From Chloroflexota bacterium (GTDB lineage Bacteria > Chloroflexota > Dehalococcoidia > CAUJGQ01): a DNA stretch of 33,417 nt. The translations under genes and the position numbers were made by a program. How positions within the stretch are numbered: the first letter of the stretch is position 1; each line of letters opens with the position of its first letter. Location: the NCBI GenBank assembly GCA_963170165.1, contig CAUJGQ010000090.1:1-33417 (forward strand). Reading direction: 5' to 3'. Positions 29,844 to 33,417 of this stretch are shown piece after piece. Below the pieces are notes generated by a model. It had not been told where the DNA came from, made no database searches, and saw only the letters and a program-made list of their open reading frames with translations.

Positions 29844-31775
29844 CTACCCGTACGCTACATCGAACCGCTCGGTCCAGCGAATGACATTGAGCCAGCGCCA
29901 GAAGCGGCTGTTCCAGGGGGTACGGCCGGTGGCGACTGCCTGCCATTCCGCCTCCAGCGCCGGGTAGCGCAGCGCCGGGATGGTGCGGGCGGCCTCACTG
30001 TGGAGCACGGCCGATACCCACGGGCGCAGGGCGTCCAACCACTCCTGCTCGGGAGTGGCAAAGCCGATCTTGTCGCGACGGCGGAGGATGGCATCAGGCA
30101 CGAGGCCGTGCATCGCCAGCCGGAAGACGGCCTTGGAGGTGCCGTCGCCGGCGATGAGATGATCTTCTGGCAGCGAGAAGACGAAGTCCACCAGCCGTGG
30201 GGTCAGGAACGGCACGCGGCTTTCGATGGAGAAGGCCATGCTGTTGCGGTCTTCGTAACGCAGCAGTTGCGGCAGGCTGGTGTCTACCAACGCCTGCTCC
30301 AGTTCCACCTTGAGCGCGTCGCGGCTGGTGCGGGCGCGCAGCGTGCGACTCTCGACACCGTGAGCGGTGAACCACGAGCCGTTGAGCCAGTCCGGCATCA
30401 GGTCGTAGCCAGCGGCCCGCCGCACCATCGCTTGCAGGCCGGGGGGCAGCATTCCCCCCGCCGTCTCCAGCAGCAGCCGCGGCAGCCGCACATCACCGGC
30501 GTTGCGCGCCGCCTTCACCGCAAACCGTGCCGCCGCGGCCCACTGACCCCGGCGCACCAGCGAGGTCAGCCGCGCCGACAGGTACACGCGGTACCCCGCC
30601 AGCATCTCGTCTGCTCCCTGGCCGTCCAGCATCACCTTGATCCCGGCCTCGCCTGCCAGCCGGAACATGCGGTACTGGGCGTAGATGGAGGTGCTGGCGA
30701 ACGGCTCATCCTGGATGGCGATCAGCGTGTCCAGGTCGTCGCGTAGCTCCTCCGGCGTGGGGCACACCTTGTGCATGGTGGCCCCGGCCGCCGCGCCGGC
30801 CAGATCGATCCAGTGCTCCTCGCGCAGCCGCGGGTGATGGGTGATGTAGCTGAAGGCATGGAGGTCCAGCGCCTGCCCCTCCAGGTGGCGCATGGCCATG
30901 ACAATCGAGGAGGAATCGATGCCGCCGGACAGCGCCGCTCCCACCGGCACATCGGAGCGCAGGTGCAGCCGCACGCTCTCCAGGAACAGGTTGCGCAGTT
31001 CGGTGGCTGCCTCCCGCCGGGAGATGTCCGCGCGTTGGTCCATCGCCGGGTACCAGTAGCGGGCGGGATGGGCCGCTGCGGGGTCATCGAGCGACAGTTC
31101 CATCAGGTGCGCCGCCGGTAGCTGGCGGATATCGGCGAACAGCGTACCGCCGCCGTGATCGGTCACGCCGAAGCGCAGGTACTGGTACAGGCGCTCCGGC
31201 TGGGCGCGGCGGGAGACGCCGGGCAGCGTCAACAGCGCCTTGATCTCGGAGGCGAACGCCAGCCCGCCGCCCCAGCGGGTGTAGTACAGCGGCTTGATGC
31301 CGAACGGGTCGCGCGCCAGCACGAGTGTCCGCTGCTGTTGATCGAGCAGGGCGAAGGCGAACATACCGGTTAGGCGGGTGAGCGCGGCCCGGCCCCAGGC
31401 CGCCCACGCGACTAACAGCACCTCGGTGTCCGATTGCGAGTGGAAGGTGTAGCCCAGCGCGGCCAGCTCATCGCGTAGCTCACGGTAATTGTAGATCTCA
31501 CCGTTGAAGACGATGGCGTAGCGGCCATCAGCCGACAGCATCGGTTGCCAGCCGGCCTCGGTCAGGTCGATGATCGCTAGCCGCCGGTGCAGCAGCACGG
31601 CATCGGCGCCACCGCTGCACATCGGGCCACGGCCGCGCGTCTGGTGGCCCTCGTGCGACACCAACCAGCCCGCGTCATCCGGGCCGCGATGGGCAATGCA
31701 GCCCGAAAGTCGCTCCATGATTCCGGCGTCAATCCGGCCGCCTGTGCCCGGCGCGAGCCCTGCGATTCCACACAT
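29844..31775 (-). CDS. asnB: Asparagine synthase (glutamine-hydrolysing), AsnB-type
   Basis: The 643-residue enzyme has an N-terminal class II glutaminase with Cys2 (MCGIAG), AHRGPDDAG, and NGEIYNYRELRDEL at 91-104, and a C-terminal synthetase with the PP-loop SGGIDSS at 283-289 and LDGQGADEMLAGY. It makes an amide from an acid, ATP and glutamine. Its length (over 630) and LRYEDRNSMAFSIESRVPFL block match AsnB-like amidotransferases found in cell-surface polysaccharide and lipopeptide gene sets as well as in housekeeping asparagine synthesis. The frame runs further upstream, but MCGIAG at 31775 must be the start because Cys2 is the nucleophile. It lies 25 bp after the FemAB-like gene and is probably cotranscribed. 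Confidence 0.95.
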   Translation of the reverse strand: MCGIAGLAPGTGGRIDAGIMERLSGCIAHRGPDDAGWLVSHEGHQTRGRGPMCSGGADAVLLHRRLAIIDLTEAGWQPMLSADGRYAIVFNGEIYNYRELRDELAALGYTFHSQSDTEVLLVAWAAWGRAALTRLTGMFAFALLDQQQRTLVLARDPFGIKPLYYTRWGGGLAFASEIKALLTLPGVSRRAQPERLYQYLRFGVTDHGGGTLFADIRQLPAAHLMELSLDDPAAAHPARYWYPAMDQRADISRREAATELRNLFLESVRLHLRSDVPVGAALSGGIDSSSIVMAMRHLEGQALDLHAFSYITHHPRLREEHWIDLAGAAAGATMHKVCPTPEELRDDLDTLIAIQDEPFASTSIYAQYRMFRLAGEAGIKVMLDGQGADEMLAGYRVYLSARLTSLVRRGQWAAAARFAVKAARNAGDVRLPRLLLETAGGMLPPGLQAMVRRAAGYDLMPDWLNGSWFTAHGVESRTLRARTSRDALKVELEQALVDTSLPQLLRYEDRNSMAFSIESRVPFLTPRLVDFVFSLPEDHLIAGDGTSKAVFRLAMHGLVPDAILRRRDKIGFATPEQEWLDALRPWVSAVLHSEAARTIPALRYPALEAEWQAVATGRTPWNSRFWRWLNVIRWTERFDVAYG

Positions 31776-31800
31776 CGGCTGTCTTGCCCCTCTCCCCGGT

Positions 31801-32757
31801 CTACGCCGCCCGTCCCCGCCGCGCGTGCCACCGGCGGCGGGCCAGGTCGCGTGCCCCCTTAACCAGGTATCGCACCGACAGCGCCTCCACTTCATAGACC
31901 GGCAACAGCCGTGCGCCCCAATCGTTCTTGGCCGCGGCAACGGAGGGCAGATCCGCCCCAGCGAAGTCGCAGCCGGTAGCCCCGGCCGCCTCCAGACCGC
32001 CCAGCGCCCGCGCGATCAGAAACTGGTTGGCGCCGGTGGTCAGGTGCGCCCGGCGGGTGCCCGCCAGCCACGCCACCGCCCGCGTCCCCGGCGCGTGCAA
32101 GATGGCGTGGGCTGAGGCCGGCTCGCCGGCCGCGGTATAGCAGACGTACATGCGGAAGTGCTCCGGGCCCAGCAGCCGCGCCGCCGCCTGCACGTCCGGC
32201 AGCCGCAGTCCCAGGTCAAACCCTTGCCGCTCCTGGGTCTCCGCCAGGCAAGTGTACAGATCGGCCGGGTCGGTCACCTGCTCGACGCGCATCCCCGCCC
32301 GCTCGGCTTTGCCGATCTGTTTGCGCACGGCGTGGCGGGCGGCGCCGGTGTCATAGGGAAAGTCCATCTGGTAGGTGTAGCGCACCGTCACCCGGAAACC
32401 GGCCCACTCCAGCGGGCGAACATCGGTCACCGCCGGGTCAAGCAGCAGGGGACCGTGCACGCCGCACGCCCGTAGCTCCGCCGCCAGCCGGCCGGCCAGT
32501 TCCAACCACTGCGCCGCCACCTTGGCGCGATCCTTGGTAGGTGTGGGCGTAAACACCACCGGCAGGTAGGCATCAAGCCGGGGAAACTGGTAGCGGCCGC
32601 GGTCGTTTCGGTACAGACCGGCCTCCAGCCGGGGTAGCGGCGCGTCTGGCGCGGTCAGCACCAGCGGCGCCGGCTCCAGCCCGTACAGCCGCCGGTGCAG
32701 CGCCTGCCAACCGGGCAGCAGCAGAGGGGAGCGGGGGGCAGGCTCGCGGTCAGGCAT
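31801..32757 (-). CDS. FemAB/GNAT-like acyltransferase
   Basis: The 318-residue protein resembles the FemAB/BioF2-like acyltransferase group. The clue is the segment RHAVRKQIGKAERAGMRVEQVTDPADLYTCLAETQERQGF (split about residues 142-181), followed by ARLLGPEHFRMYVCYTAAGEPASAHAILHA and a tail with CDFAGADLPSVAAAKNDWGARLLPVYEV. Members transfer aminoacyl or acyl groups, for example in peptidoglycan bridges or surface polysaccharides. The C-terminus is basic (ARRRWHARRGRAA). ATG 32757 has TGGAGG 8 nt upstream; the longer start at 32811 is less supported. It is the first gene of the pair with asnB, suggesting an amide- or amino-acid-decorated surface product. Exact chemistry unknown. Confidence 0.8.
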   Translation of the reverse strand: MPDREPAPRSPLLLPGWQALHRRLYGLEPAPLVLTAPDAPLPRLEAGLYRNDRGRYQFPRLDAYLPVVFTPTPTKDRAKVAAQWLELAGRLAAELRACGVHGPLLLDPAVTDVRPLEWAGFRVTVRYTYQMDFPYDTGAARHAVRKQIGKAERAGMRVEQVTDPADLYTCLAETQERQGFDLGLRLPDVQAAARLLGPEHFRMYVCYTAAGEPASAHAILHAPGTRAVAWLAGTRRAHLTTGANQFLIARALGGLEAAGATGCDFAGADLPSVAAAKNDWGARLLPVYEVEALSVRYLVKGARDLARRRWHARRGRAA

Positions 32758-32849
32758 GGTGGTGGCCTCCAGTACCGAACGATGAAGGTGACGCGGGGAC
32801 AACCTCCGCACGCCGCGCGCGCGACCCAGCGCTGCCGGACCCCCGCTGG

Positions 32850-33000
32850 GGATGAACGAGCGGCGGTTGCCAGCGAGCGCTGCCGGCCCCCCCCGCGCGC
32901 TGCGCGCGCGACCCCCCTGCTAGGGGGGGGTAACGGGGAGGCGCTCTGCTCGCGGCCAGATGCTGGGGAGGAATGAGAGGCGGACGCTCGCTGACACTTG
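32850..33000 (-). repeat. Inverted copies of the 36-bp repeat family
   Basis: Read on the minus strand, this stretch has three diverged units with the words CTCGTTCATCCCC (about 32848-32860), CTCCCCGTTACCCC (about 32927-32940) and CTCTCATTCCTCCCC (about 32964-32978). They correspond to the CTCGTTATCCCC core of the array that follows at 33001 in the opposite orientation. CTGCTAGGGGGGGGTAACGGGG at 32917 also matches the left-edge repeats. No credible gene is present: the open frames have no ribosome-binding site and are repetitive. Confidence 0.55.
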
Positions 33001-33217
33001 GCAGGGGCGCTGTCCGTCCCCTCGTTATCCCCGCCAGCAGGGGCGCTGCCCGTCCCCTCGTTATCCCCGCGGCAGCGCTGACCTCCCTCGCGGCCCGTGC
33101 CCTAGCAGGGGATCTGTCCGCCCCTTCGTTAGCTCCCCCAGCTAGGGATTTGCCCGCCCCTTCGTTAGCTCCCCCAGCTGCGGATTTGCCCGCCACCCCT
33201 GTTATCCCCCCGAGCAG
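33001..33217 (+). repeat. Tandem array with exact 36-bp period
   Basis: Units start at 33001, 33037, 33105, 33141 and 33177, each 36 bp, with one diverged unit (33071-33104, 34 bp) and a partial unit from 33213. The first two begin GCAGGGGCGCTG and have the core CCCCTCGTTATCCCC. The third and fourth share the core CCCCTTCGTTAGCTCCCCCA. Because 36 is a multiple of three, both strands stay open and encode 12-residue repeats, but there is no ribosome-binding site or codon bias to support a gene. The units are contiguous with no spacers, so this is not CRISPR. Confidence 0.85.
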
Positions 33218-33240
33218 GCTCATCATTCATCACAATTCGT

Positions 33241-33417
33241 GAGGAGCAGGGTCGCACCGCTCCGGAAAGGCGGTATCGGGCTGTCCGCGGGGATGGAGGG
33301 CGCGTGCGGCGTGCCGCCCACCCGGCTGAGGACAGCCCAGTTGCCCAGATGCATGCGCCTTGCGCATAACCAATCTCCATTCGTGGCAGAGACATGCGCC
33401 CAAAGCATGCCCCTAGC
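33241..33417. other. Gene-free right end with nested hairpins
   Basis: No coding sequence is supported here. GGGCTGTCC at 33278-33286 pairs with GGACAGCCC at 33330-33338, enclosing the small hairpin GCGGC-GT-GCCGC at 33306-33317. A separate perfect hairpin ATGCGC-CTT-GCGCAT lies at 33353-33367. These may be a leader, a terminator of a gene beyond the window, or a structured RNA. I do not recognise a known RNA family. Confidence 0.3.

Noticed and set aside
33001-33217. Possible CRISPR array because of the 36-bp repeat length
   Set aside because: Units are directly contiguous with no unique spacers, units are diverged, and no cas gene is in the window.
32750-33226. Minus-strand reading frame with 12-residue GGANEGAGKSLA-like repeats
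   Set aside because: Same repeat array on the other strand, running into the FemAB-like gene start. Open only because the unit length is a multiple of three.
32973-33242. Plus-strand reading frame with 12-residue repeats (RPLVIPA, APSLAPPA)
   Set aside because: It is the translation of the 36-bp DNA array. No ribosome-binding site, no unique N-terminal domain or signal peptide, and the opposite strand is equally open.
1-33417. Transposase, integrase, tRNA or rRNA genes
   Set aside because: None was recognised on either strand. Island status therefore rests only on gene content and flanking repeats, which is not proof of transfer.

Overview
This is a GC-rich bacterial chromosome segment with 31 protein-coding genes, no tRNA or rRNA, no transposase and no CRISPR array. 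The gene mix is a Tat-type lipoprotein binding protein, F420/FMN luciferase-like oxidoreductase, many class III CoA-transferases, acyl-CoA dehydrogenases with DFERSG helices, tandem universal stress proteins, and several probably leaderless genes. It points to an aerobic, heterotrophic Chloroflexota-like lineage (Thermomicrobia/Dehalococcoidia/SAR202 type). An actinobacterium is not excluded, and no marker gene in the window settles it.

Layout. (1) 1-216: degenerate short repeats. (2) 217-2945: a stress island. A minus-strand run (FMN-binding PNPOx-like protein, UspA, CBS pair) is divergent from a plus-strand tandem UspA protein that ends in a cysteine-rich zinc-ribbon-like tail. (3) 3032-6725: a minus-strand unit reading MFS exporter, TetR regulator, 3-oxoacid CoA-transferase A and B. 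A perfect 21-bp palindrome just before the MFS start is the likely TetR operator. (4) 6901-11895: two fused class III CoA-transferases around a small HTH/DUF2087 protein. All three genes lack a Shine-Dalgarno and share a TANNNT box exactly 7 nt before the ATG. (5) 12025-21474: an eight-gene minus-strand unit of about 9.4 kb reading LacI-type regulator, Dpp-type binding lipoprotein, two permeases, class III CoA-transferase, nitronate-monooxygenase-like flavoprotein and two acyl-CoA dehydrogenases. (6) 21637-23711: an SDR divergent from the LacI gene, then a convergent BaiN/HI0933-type flavoprotein. (7) 23789-23923: a gene-free hairpin bracketed by direct repeats. (8) 24002-26331: P450 and LLM oxidoreductase. 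(9) 26388-29789: PadR regulator overlapping modA, then modB and modC. (10) 29844-32757: FemAB/GNAT-like acyltransferase and asparagine synthase B. (11) 32850-33217: an exact 36-bp-period tandem array with an orientation switch, related to the repeats at the left edge.

How it fits together. The centre looks like a catabolic island for an unidentified organic acid or lipid-like compound: import by the Dpp-type transporter, activation to a CoA ester by CoA transfer, and dehydrogenation by the two acyl-CoA dehydrogenases, with accessory flavoprotein, SDR, P450 and LLM redox enzymes nearby. No enoyl-CoA hydratase, thiolase or Dpp ATPase lies in the window, so the pathway and the transporter must be completed elsewhere. 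The points most worth following up are the repeat family bracketing the window, the CoA-transferase fusions whose N-terminal half lacks the nucleophile, the shared leaderless promoter geometry, the MFS/TetR/CoA-transferase unit with its palindrome, and the hairpin element at 23.8 kb.
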